DNA of 64,000 bases from the NCBI GenBank assembly GCA_030267565.1, contig BRXU01000001.1, forward strand, positions 868,001 through 932,000, given 5' to 3'. The translations under genes were made by a program, and so were the position numbers. This document shows positions 1 to 9,600 of the stretch, one piece after another (within the stretch, counting starts at the first letter, position 1; each line of letters opens with the position of its first letter). This stretch comes from Pleodorina starrii. Lineage: Eukaryota > Chlorophyta > Chlorophyceae > Chlamydomonadales > Volvocaceae. Under the pieces are notes generated by a model. The model had not been told where the DNA came from. It was given only the letters and a program-made list of their open reading frames with translations, and did not search any database.

Positions 1-50
1 ATACATACATACATACATACATACATACATACATACATACATACATACAT
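1..50. repeat. (ATAC)n tetranucleotide array, window edge
   Basis: Perfect ATAC/CATA repeats run from the window edge to about base 50. The same motif follows the SINE and the LINE downstream, so this is probably the 3' tail of another element lying left of the window. Confidence 0.9.
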
Positions 51-642
51 ACCGGCGGGTCTGGAGTTCGATCCCCAGAATCGGCACTAACTTAACCGGA
101 AGACGTGGGATCATACCCCACCGCTGGTCCCCCGGGTGAAAGAGATCGGGGTGTCGAAGGCTGGAGACAATGGTGTCCTCTGGTGCGCGGGGCGGCTGGA
201 GTGGGATGCCACCATGAAGACTACAATGCTGCCGCAGAGCAGTGGTGGAGGACTGAGTCTGCATAGGGCCTGGACCAGACTGCATAGCAGGTGGTGGTTG
301 GATAACTAAGATCGGGCGGCGGCAGGCTTCCGAAGGATATAGGAGGTGGCAATGGCACCGGTGTGAGTGCCCTGGTAGATTACGCAGCTGTAGAGCATGC
401 GTTCGGTGGACCGAGGACAGTAGGCGCCTGGGGCTAGCTTAGCTGGCACATGGACAATCAGGTGGACGCTGTCCTGTGACGATTACGGCGCAGCGGTTAG
501 CACTTCCCGGTGCAGTGTGCAGACAAGGTGGTACGCCCCTCCTCAACAGAGGAGTGCTTCGGCGGTCTCCCGTATGTGGGCGGGTTAGCGCCCCCGGCCA
601 GTGTCGGCCCGGCAGATATGTAACAGTTACACATACATACAT
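51..642 (+). mobile_element. tRNA-derived SINE, copy 1 (head deleted)
   Basis: This copy is nearly identical to copy 2 at 643-1262 over its whole body. It starts directly at the CCGGCGGGTCTGG that lies inside the tRNA-like head of copy 2, so the 5' half of the head with the A box is missing. The B box (GAGTTCGATCCCC) is kept. The last 100 bp resemble the 3' end of the LINE at 5680-5798. The copy ends in three CATA units that touch the next copy. It has no coding capacity; SINEs are moved by a partner LINE's enzymes. Confidence 0.8.
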
Positions 643-1262
643 ACCGGCGTAGCTCAAGTTGGTAGAGCACCGGGTTAGTATCCGGCGGGTCTGGAGTTCG
701 ATCCCCAGAGTCGGCTCTAACTGAACCGGAAGACGTGGGATCGTACCCCACCGCTGGTCCCCCGGGTGAAAGAGATCGGGGTGTCGAAGGCTGGAGACAA
801 TGGTGTCCTCTGGTGCGCGGGGCGGCTGGAGTGGGATGCCACCTAGAAGACTACAACGCTGCCGCAGAGCAGTGGTGGAGGAATGAGTCTGCATAGGGCC
901 TGGACCAGACTGCATAGCAGGTGGTGGTTGGATAACTAAGATCGGGCGGCGGCAGACTTCCGAAGGATATAGGAGGTGGCAATGGCACCGGTGTGCGTGC
1001 CCTGGTAGATTACGCAGCTGTAGAGCATGCGTTCGGTGGACTGAGGACAGTAGGCGCCTGGGGCTAGCTTAGCTGGCACATGGACAATCAGGTGGACGCT
1101 GTCCTGTGACGATTACGGCGCAGCGGTTAGCACTTCCCGGTGCAGTGTGCAGACAAGGTGGTACGCCCCTCCTCAACCGAGGAGTGCTTCGGCGGTCTCC
1201 CGTATGTGGGCGGGTTAGCGCCCCCGGCCAGTGTCGGCCCGGCAGATATGTAACAGTTACAC
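643..1262 (+). mobile_element. tRNA-derived SINE, copy 2 (full head)
   Basis: A unit of about 620 bp with a tRNA-like head (644-716), an unrelated body and a LINE-like tail ending TGTAACAGTTACACAT. The tail matches the end of the LINE at 5680-5798 in sequence (GAGTGCTT-GGCGGTCT, GGGTTAGC, CCCGG-CAGAT, TGTAAC) and in a small stem-loop just before it (CTCCTC-GAGGAG here). At 1263 the SINE runs straight into LINE sequence without a CATA spacer, so the truncated LINE landed at, or was joined to, this SINE end. Confidence 0.82.
644..716 (+). other. tRNA-like head with Pol III A and B boxes
   Basis: About 73 nt that folds like a tRNA: D stem GCTC/GAGC around AAGTTGGTA, an anticodon-like arm CCGG-loop-CCGG with AGT in the loop, and a T arm around TTCGATC. 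The A box reads TAGCTCAAGTTGG and the B box GAGTTCGATCCCC. Acceptor pairing is imperfect and the T stem has a mismatch, and the segment is part of a repeated element, so it is a SINE promoter rather than a working tRNA. Threonine-like identity from AGT is tentative. Confidence 0.7.
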
Positions 1263-4200
1263 ATATCTCCACACAAATCTCCCGCGCCGCATCCGCCTCC
1301 ACTGCCTAGCGCATGCGGACCTGAAACGCAGCCTGGGCGACTGGCTAGACGAGGAAGTGGGAGCGGCCCCCACCGGCGGTGAGCACCCGCAGCAGGCCGT
1401 GCTGGACTGGTGGCCGGCGTTCAAACGCCGGCTCACAGCCCAGGTGGCCCGGCTCAACCGAGAAGCACAAACGCGCCGCGTCCGGCCAGCCGCCAGCGTG
1501 CAACAGCTAGCGGCGGCAGCACAGGAAGCCGCCAGCGCCCTGGACGCCGACCCCTCCAACGAGGAACGGCTGGCGGCGGCAGTGGAGGCGCAGGTGGCAG
1601 TGCAGAAGGGCATGCGGGCCGCGGCCAACGAGGCGGCCCGGGACGCCCGGCGGAACCGGATCAGTGAAGGCGAGCGCCCCTCCCGGGCCCTCACCGCCCT
1701 CATCCGGGAACAGAGCGATGGCGGCAACGGGGGCGGCCCCGGCCCCTCCATGCTGCGCGACCCCCGCACGGGCCAGCTGGTCAGCGACGCCAGGCGACTG
1801 CCGCAGATCATCGCCAACTTCTGGCAGGACGTCAGCGCCCTGCCATCGGAGGCCGAGCTGCCGGCATCGGTGAAGCAGCAGGCGCAGGCCCAGGTCCTGG
1901 AGGCCCTCCGAGACCACCCGCTGCGACTGCCGGCAGACCCGGAAGACCCAGTCGGCCGGGCCCAAGTGGGCAGCACCGAGGTGGCCGCGGCTCTCAAGGC
2001 CACGCCGCGCGGAAAAGCGCCGGGGTGGGATGGCCTGCCCGCGGAGCTCTACCGGGCCTTCCAGCGACAGTTCGCCCCCCTCCTGGCTGACCTATACACC
2101 GCCATCGGCACCACAGGCAACATGCCCGCGCGGTTCACCGAGGGCATCATCAAGGTGCTCTATAAAAAGGGCGACCCCACACAGCCAGGCAACTACCGCC
2201 CCATCACCCTGCTCAACACGGACTACCGCATCCTCGCCAAAGTCATGGCAAATAGGCTTGGCCCCGCCCTGAATGCCGCGATCTCTGCGGAGCAAACGGC
2301 CTTCCTCCCGGGGCGACACATTGGCGCCAGCATCTTCACCCTCCGCTACCTTCCCCACCTCCTCCGACGCCAGGGACGCAACGCGCTGGTCGCCTTCCTC
2401 GACTTTGCCAAAGCCTACGATACGGTCCACCGGGACTTTCTAGTGGCAGCGATGGCGGAGCTGGGCGCGTCCGAACAGCTCCGAAAGTGGGTACAGACGC
2501 TGCTGGCGGACACGCAGGCCCGGGCGCTGGTGGGAGGGAGGCAGTCAGAGCCGGTCAGCATGGCGGCGGGCGTCCGACAAGGCTGCCCGCTCGCCCCGCT
2601 GCTCTACCTCTTCGTCGCGCAAGCGCTGCTGTCATGGCTACAACGCAAGGGACTGGGCATTCGCCTGGGCCCAGCAGATGCCGAGCTAACCACGGCGGTG
2701 CAGTTTGCAGACGACGGAGAGGTGTTCCTGGAGGGCGACCACACCGTCCAAGCCTTCCTCGACGCCACGGAGACGTTTGCGCAGGCCACCGGACAGCGGC
2801 TAAACCGTGACAAAGTGGAGCTCCTGAGAGTTGGCCACCTGCCGGCACAGCCGCAGCAGCCACCCCAGCAGCCCCCACCTCAGCAGCCGCCAGGCCCGCC
2901 GGAAGCCGGCGCCCAGCTCCCACCGCCCGCGCCGCCGCCACCAGCACCAGGCCCGCCGCAAGCGCCAGCACCAGCCCATGCGCCCGCAGTGCCAAACATC
3001 CAGGGCCTGCGCCTGGTGCCTGCCGCGACCGCGCTCGGAGCTGGCTTCTCAAATAACCCAACAGGCCAGCAATCCAACTGGCACCGCGCCGGGGAGGAGA
3101 TCCGCAAGCGGATGCACCGCGTCACCAGACTTCGGCTGTCGGTGTTCGGCAGATGCAACCTCATATCGGCATACGCCTTACAGATCAGGACGTACCACTG
3201 GGAGCACGGCGGCCGAGGAGGGGGGGAAGAGGCCCGCCAGGTGGAGAGATGGGCAGCACAGGCAGGCGACCGCAGGGTCAGCCCCATGCAGCCATGTCAG
3301 CGCCTCACCGGCCTCCCAGGGCAGCTCATGTGGGGCGCGGCGCGAGACGGCGGATGCGGGCTGCTGCCGCTCACCCTGCACACCCGCGCACGGGAGGCGG
3401 TGAAGGCGGCCAAGCTCGCCCGGACCGCCAGCCAGCCAGCAGACAACGCCCACTCGTCGGTACGAACGTTCGCCCAGCTGCTCCGTGGCTACCACCCGCT
3501 GCTGAGCCCCGGATCCGTGCTCACCACGGGTGTGGCGCAGGGAGGGATGCCCCACCCAGGAACAGACCCCCTGCCCGCAGACGTCACGACACTCCTCGTC
3601 GCCCTCAGCTACCTCCCCCCCGTGCAAGATGTTGACACGACGCCACTGCCGGCCGCCGGGGACTGGTGCCTTAATATCCCGCTTTGGGGCAACCCCCTTT
3701 TGCCGAACGGTGCGCAACCGACCAGCGGGGCAGCGGAAGCGGGGGATGCAGCGGACGCGCAGGCGGCAGATCCAGACTTCGCGCCTGAGGAGGAGGACAG
3801 GGACATGGCTCCCAACCCGCTTCCTAGGCCAGGACTAGAGAGCCGCCACAGGCGTCTGGCGGCATGCAGGGCGTTGCGCACGGTGGGTGACCTAATGAGG
3901 GTGACGCAGGCCGCCGCATCCGCCCCGCGAGCAGCTGGCGAGTGGGAGGCCTGGGTAACAGCCAACCTTGACCCCAGCGACCCGACAGGCTTCAGGCGGA
4001 CGACGACCATCGACGCCATCAACCGCCTCACGGCGGATATTAGCCCGGAATGGCGTGCAGCAGCAGCGACGGTGCTGGCGCACCCGGAACGCGCGGCAGG
4101 GCTGGATACGGAGGAGACGATACGAGCTCGGTTCGTGGGGCGGGTGGGCTGGCGGTTTGGGGGGTCACTCAGCACCAAGCTGCGCGACCTCTCCGTCCGC

Positions 4201-4980
4201 CAAGCCACCCTACTGCAGATGCAGCCGGTAACGGAGCGCCGGGCCCGCCTGCACGCAGCCTACGAGCGGGAAGCCCGGGAGCAGCCCGCAGCGGCGGCAG
4301 CGGCAGCGGCAGCAGGAGCCCACCCGCCGGGACATCAGCCAGCCGCCGCCGAAGTGGCGCCAGCAGCAGGCGTACTGGCAATGCTCCGGCGAATGTGGCC
4401 CATCAAATGGGAGCGCGAACACTTTGAGACGCTCTGGCGGTTGGCACAGGACGGCGTGCCGCTTCCCGGCAACAGCCACATAAGGGGAGCGGCACCAGAA
4501 CAATGCAAGTGCGGCGCGTACGGGGGAGCCGGCCCACACGCATGCTCGCCGCGCGCACACCACTTCTGGGAGTGCCCGGTGGCGCAAACGGTGGTGCAGC
4601 AGATCGCCGCCCACGTGCCCGGGCCCATCACCCGGGCGAACGTGTGGCTGGCGGAGCCACCGCCAGGCGTACAGCAGTGCGTGTGGGACGTGATCTGCCT
4701 GGCGGCGCTCACGGCCATGGAACGGGCGCGCGTGGGGCTGTGGGCAGTCAGGAACTCGCCCACCGCCCCGGATGCCCCAGACCCAGTCGAGGTGGCCAAG
4801 GCGCGCGCAGCGCTAGAATTTTGGCAGCGTGTGCGGGGGTTTGCGGAGCTAGACGTGCCAAGGCGGGGATGGGAGGGGGTAGGGCCTGACCACCCCATCC
4901 TGGCGGTGGTCAACGGCCACTTTCAGTGTGTGCAGCACGCAGGGATGGGTATGGAGGGAGGGGGAGGGGAAGTGGAGTGA
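1231..4980 (+). CDS. LINE ORF2 fragment: reverse transcriptase with C-terminal Cys/His finger
   Basis: Open frame of 1249 codons; the first dozen codons are SINE tail, so the LINE part begins at about 1264. Residues about 15-260 are the linker found between endonuclease and RT. RT blocks follow: KAPGWDGLPAEL (about 263), NYRPITLLNTDYR, FLPGRHI, FLDFAKAYDTV, GVRQGCPLAPLLY and the catalytic FADD (about 492). A proline-rich insert of about 50 residues (about 539-589) separates the palm from the thumb-like part. Near the end CKCG then HHFWEC (about 1092-1115) is the zinc-knuckle type seen in LINE C termini. No endonuclease or RNase H is visible. The RT aspartates are intact but the missing 5' part makes it non-autonomous. 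Confidence 0.85.
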   Translation: MSARQICNSYTYLHTNLPRRIRLHCLAHADLKRSLGDWLDEEVGAAPTGGEHPQQAVLDWWPAFKRRLTAQVARLNREAQTRRVRPAASVQQLAAAAQEAASALDADPSNEERLAAAVEAQVAVQKGMRAAANEAARDARRNRISEGERPSRALTALIREQSDGGNGGGPGPSMLRDPRTGQLVSDARRLPQIIANFWQDVSALPSEAELPASVKQQAQAQVLEALRDHPLRLPADPEDPVGRAQVGSTEVAAALKATPRGKAPGWDGLPAELYRAFQRQFAPLLADLYTAIGTTGNMPARFTEGIIKVLYKKGDPTQPGNYRPITLLNTDYRILAKVMANRLGPALNAAISAEQTAFLPGRHIGASIFTLRYLPHLLRRQGRNALVAFLDFAKAYDTVHRDFLVAAMAELGASEQLRKWVQTLLADTQARALVGGRQSEPVSMAAGVRQGCPLAPLLYLFVAQALLSWLQRKGLGIRLGPADAELTTAVQFADDGEVFLEGDHTVQAFLDATETFAQATGQRLNRDKVELLRVGHLPAQPQQPPQQPPPQQPPGPPEAGAQLPPPAPPPPAPGPPQAPAPAHAPAVPNIQGLRLVPAATALGAGFSNNPTGQQSNWHRAGEEIRKRMHRVTRLRLSVFGRCNLISAYALQIRTYHWEHGGRGGGEEARQVERWAAQAGDRRVSPMQPCQRLTGLPGQLMWGAARDGGCGLLPLTLHTRAREAVKAAKLARTASQPADNAHSSVRTFAQLLRGYHPLLSPGSVLTTGVAQGGMPHPGTDPLPADVTTLLVALSYLPPVQDVDTTPLPAAGDWCLNIPLWGNPLLPNGAQPTSGAAEAGDAADAQAADPDFAPEEEDRDMAPNPLPRPGLESRHRRLAACRALRTVGDLMRVTQAAASAPRAAGEWEAWVTANLDPSDPTGFRRTTTIDAINRLTADISPEWRAAAATVLAHPERAAGLDTEETIRARFVGRVGWRFGGSLSTKLRDLSVRQATLLQMQPVTERRARLHAAYEREAREQPAAAAAAAAAGAHPPGHQPAAAEVAPAAGVLAMLRRMWPIKWEREHFETLWRLAQDGVPLPGNSHIRGAAPEQCKCGAYGGAGPHACSPRAHHFWECPVAQTVVQQIAAHVPGPITRANVWLAEPPPGVQQCVWDVICLAALTAMERARVGLWAVRNSPTAPDAPDPVEVAKARAALEFWQRVRGFAELDVPRRGWEGVGPDHPILAVVNGHFQCVQHAGMGMEGGGGEVE

Positions 4981-5798
4981 GGGGATGAAGGGGCTTTAGG
5001 GGTGAGGGAGGGAACTTAGGGCGTCGAGGCAGGGAGGCGTGAGAGGAGGGGAGGAGGAGGGGGGGGGTCCTTCGGGTCCGAGAGGACTTAGGGTGCAGAG
5101 ACCGCCGCAGGCTGCCTTTTGTAGGCAAGGGAGGCTTTAGGGAGCGGGTTTAGCGAGAGTGAGGAGAGTTGGCGAGGTGCCGCCTAGTGCGAACTATAGC
5201 TCCGTCACCTAGCCCGCTGCCGCAAGGCCCGCTCCCGACCTCCTGCCGCGTCGAGGCCAAGCGGCGCTCTGGAGCTCGGCCTCTAGGGGCCACCCCCCGG
5301 CCTCTCCGGGGCCGTCGTAGTAGGAGTAGTAGCAGGGGTAGGGCGCGCGCTGTCTTGGGTTCTCCTTTGGTGCTGACCGCCCACGAGCCGGACCAAGCTC
5401 GGGGCAGGTTCTCAGCGCTTTGTTTTCGCGCCTAGAGGAGCACCGCCAGCCGGTAGCAGGCCGGCCGGGCGCCCCGGCGCTGCAAGGACTTCAGGGCGGG
5501 CAGGACAGCGCGGGCGCCGCGTAGTGCGCCGGCGCGACTGCTGTTTGTGCGGACGAAGGGCCCAGCTGCCGTATAAGGCAGGCTGTGAGCTCAAGCCTTT
5601 GGGGAGCCGCTGCGCCGTACACCCGTATATGGGGTGTATGACGCAGCCAGCTCTGCGTCGAGCAGGAGGGGGTAGCGGCCCCTCACGCCCTTCTCCCACC
5701 GCAAGGGGGAGAGTGCTTAGGCGGTCTTTCCGTCGGGGCTGGGTTAGCAGCCCCTGGCCAGCGTCAGGGCCCGGTCAGATACTGTAACGACACACACA
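1263..5798 (+). mobile_element. 5'-truncated L1-like non-LTR retrotransposon
   Basis: LINE sequence starts abruptly at about 1263 after the SINE tail. It holds one long frame with a reverse transcriptase and a C-terminal Cys/His motif, then about 0.8 kb of 3' UTR and the (CATA)n tail. No AP endonuclease lies upstream of the RT, so the 5' part is missing, as is usual for LINEs truncated during target-primed reverse transcription. Clade assignment (L1-like) rests on RT motifs and the C-terminal finger only. Confidence 0.85.
4981..5798 (+). other. LINE 3' UTR with SINE-shared tail
   Basis: No gene seen. The last 120 bp (5680-5798) carry a stem-loop (CTTCTCCC-GGGGGAG) followed by AGAGTGCTTAGGCGGTCT, GGGTTAGCAGCCCC and CAGATACTGTAAC, which align with the SINE tails at 530-630 and 1160-1262. 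This is the part a LINE reverse transcriptase is expected to recognise. Confidence 0.75.
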
Positions 5799-6279
5799 CA
5801 TACATACATACATACATACATACATACATACATACATACATACATACATACATACATACATACATACATACATACATACATACATACATACATACATACA
5901 TACATACATACATACATACATACATACATACATACATACATACATACATACATACATACATACATACATACATACATACATACATACATACATACATACA
6001 TACATACATACATACATACATACATACATACATACATACATACATACATACATACATACATACATACATACATACATACATACATACATACATACATACA
6101 TACATACATACATACATACATACATACATACATACATACATACATACATACATACATACATACATACATACATACATACATACATACATACATACATACA
6201 TACATACATACATACATACATACATACATACATACATACATACATACATACATACATACATACATACATACATACATAC
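5799..6279. repeat. (CATA)n array, about 120 units
   Basis: An uninterrupted CATA tetranucleotide array of about 480 bp directly after the LINE 3' end. It takes the place of a poly(A) tail. The long open frames reading CMYV repeats on the minus strand are a product of the repeat and not genes. Confidence 0.95.
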
Positions 6280-6652
6280 CATGGTGCGGCGCACCTAGCT
6301 AGATCGATCGATCGATGCATGCATGGGCGGCGGCAGGCCCTCCCTTGTTCATCCAGATAGCATGCATGCACGCGGCTGACACTGCACGAAATATTGCAGA
6401 TGCGCGTATTAATACTGATGGAAGTAGATGCGGACCGTAGTATGCACGGGACATCGATAGATCCACACATCCGATGCTCGCAGAGGTCGCACCACCGCGC
6501 GCCCAGCCGGCCGGCCGTAGTCCACAAACCCTACGGCCGCACATACGCACGCAAGCACGTATACATGGTTTGTGAACAATCTCCAATCAAGGGTTCTTCC
6601 GCCGCCGGCAACTAACCGCACCCGCTCGCGCCGCACCCCACGCACGATACAG
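6280..6652. other. intron-like sequence upstream of first visible exon
   Basis: No exon recognised. Short GATC and ATGC repeats occur at 6300-6325. It ends in the acceptor CGATACAG before the exon at 6653. The upstream multicopper oxidase exons must lie left of the window or have been lost. Confidence 0.5.
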
Positions 6653-9600
6653 GGCCCCCACCGCAACAACATGTACGGCGACATCAACCTGGTCAACGGT
6701 GTCCCCTGGCCCGTCATGACCCTGGAGCCACGCTGGCAGCGATTCAGGTATGTAATGACTGAACCGTATTATTATTTTGAGCTGAGGCGGCGAGCTGATG
6801 ATTTTACGATTCGAATGGAACGACCTTGCTGCGTGCTGCTGTCTGCTGATGATGACAGAACTAACTACTCGTAACCATTCCGATCCAGAGCAGGCTGCTG
6901 CTGAACGTGTTGTCGAGTCTTGAGTACATAATGACAGTTGAATACCCATCCACCTAACCAACCAAGCAATGTTGGTTGCAACCAACCAACCAACCAACCA
7001 ACTCTTACCCAGGTGGCTGGTCGCCTCCGTGTCCCGACCGTTCAAGCTACGCATCATCGACGCGGTCAACGGCTCGGACGTCAGCGGCTCAGCCTGCAGA
7101 GTCATCGCCGGAGAGGGGGGCCTGCGCCGCACGCCGGCGCCCTTCCCCGCCGCCGGCCTCTTCATGGGCGTCGCGGAGCGCTACCAGGTCGTGTGCGACT
7201 TCACGCCGTACGCGGGCCGTACATTGCTGCTTTGGAACGCCTTTGACCGGCGGCGCATGAAGGACGTGCCGTTCTTCTGCCACTCGCATCTGGTCGCCAA
7301 GATTCACATCGCTGCCGCCGTAGCCGCTCCGGCGGCCGGTCCGGTCGCCGTGTTCAATCCAGTCCGGCCCTTCCGTCCCGCACTGGATGCGGTCCTCAGT
7401 AACGAGACGGACATCCCGCGGGCTCTGGAGATGGCGCGAAACCGGCAGTGCACCAGGACCTTCCGCTTCGGCCGCCGGCGGGGACACTGGTGGGTGTGTG
7501 TATGTTTATGGGCTACCATACATTCGCTGTTCGCGAACAGCGATTAAAAAGACAGTGCCGAAGGCCACGGGCGACTAACAAAGAGACTGAAACACACTGG
7601 TATCTATTCTCCTCCATGCGCGCGCGTCTCCATGCCTTCCTGCCCAATATATATGATATATATAGGATAATTGCAGGATCTGGCTGGCTCTACCTGACAG
7701 CAAGATAGCTAGATAGATAGATAGCACGGAAGGGAAGGGTGACGTGGAGGGCCGCACCCTACCTACCCCGTCGTCCGTACATCCAGCTGAAGTTCAACGG
7801 TCCACGTGCGGTTGCGTCGTCATCCACAAAGGCGCAAGTGCCCATCACCTCATCACCTCATCACTCGGGGTTGCCCATCACCTCATATGATATATCGATA
7901 GCACCTCTACTGCTGCACACCCAGAAATACGCGGCCAGCTCGTGTGGTCAAGTGCCGGACCGATGTCGTATCCACCTGGATACGACACCTAGTGTCGTAT
8001 CCAGCAAAGGCCCGATCGACGTAACTTTGATAACTTTGAGCACATACCTTTGATACTACCTGGCTAGGATACTACACACCACGAGTCCCACGAGCGCCCT
8101 CCGACCCCGTGCTGAAGCGCCACGCTCGCAAATCCCCGCCCCTGTCCCACCATTAGTAACCCCCGCCGTCATACCTCTCCCGCTGTGCAGATCCACGCTC
8201 GCCAAGACCCCCACTCCCATCCTGGCCTCTCCGACCTGCTGCCTCCCAGAATGAGCTCGCTCTGAACGTCGCGCGACCACCCGTTATAAATTTCCCCTTC
8301 CCCCCGCTTCCCCCCTTGCCCCGCCGCAGGGTGATCAACGGCGAGACCTGGCACTCCGCCCGTGTGGCCGCCAGTGACGTGGGTCACAACACCTGGGAGG
8401 TGTGGTGCCTGGAGACTGGCGGCGGTTGGTTCCACCCCATCCACATACACCTAGTGGACTTTTACATTCTCACACGCAACCGGGAGGAGAGCCAGGTAGG
8501 GTGACAGTTGATTGGCAGTTGGCGGTTGGCGATTGAGGGCGGGCCCTTCAAAACATGTCGGCCGATCGGCACGGCGGATTGGGTAAGTAAGGCCGCTCAC
8601 CCTAGCCTTCAATCCTACGTAGCGTGTGTTCGTGCTGACGATCGACGACCTGGCGCGCACGGGGCTCCACCGCTGCCTCCCCTTACAGCTTGCACGCTGC
8701 AGTATCTTCTTTTTACCTCCCCTTGCCCAGTTTGGCCCCTGCCGGCCGGCCCGTTCCCTTATCTCGCTGTAGGTTCACGAGTACGAGCGCTGGACGCCCA
8801 AGGATGTCGTACAGTTGGATCCGGGCGCCGAGGTTTCACTGCTTGTCCGGTGGGTGGCATGGGTGGCTGGGTTCGAGGCGGCGGCGCCATTTCTCGTTCT
8901 CCGTCGCGCGGCGTTGCGTCGTCAACGCTAGCGCCACCTCGCAGCCCCGCGCGCGGCGGATCAATAGATGGGCCCTAAATACAGTTTCCCCCATCCTGCT
9001 GCGCTGGCGACGCAACTCTATGTCCGTCTATGCCCGCTGTTGTCCCCCGCGATGCGTCACTGTGCTGCGCACCCACCCACCTCGCTTCCCGCCCTGCGCA
9101 TGCAGGTTCGGACCTCACCGCGGCGAGTACATGTTCCATTGCCATAACTTGATCCACGAGGTGAGGGGGAACGGGGGATGCGTGTGGTGGATGGGGTGTG
9201 AGTATGGGGCAGTGGAGACACTGCTGCGCTGCGAGGAGGTGGAATGTGTGTAGAAAGGGAGCAGAACACTGCACGGGTCGCAACGTCGCATCGGCACCGA
9301 GTCCACTTGTTCATGCATGCACTCCTCAACCGCACCTTGACACGACAGCAAGCAGCGGTTGAGGAGGAGTGGATGAGCAAGCGAATCCTTGCGCCGATGC
9401 GATCAGTGCAACTTGATTCATTTGTCACATGCCGTACGTGTGTACAGCTGTACATACAGAACCCTCATTACTACATACTGTCTATATATATTTTGAAACC
9501 CGCTGGTTGCACTGACGCCTTGGTTGACTCCGCTCCGTCTGCAGGATTACGAAATGATGCGCTCCTTCCGGGTAGTGCGCACCGAATCTGGACGTACGAA

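Noticed and set aside
644..716. Functional tRNA gene
   Set aside because: Imperfect acceptor and T stems and its place as the head of a repeated element point to a SINE promoter.
5744..6527. Minus-strand frames of 176-250 codons made of CMYV repeats
   Set aside because: They are the six-frame reading of the CATA microsatellite; a 4-bp unit keeps all frames open.
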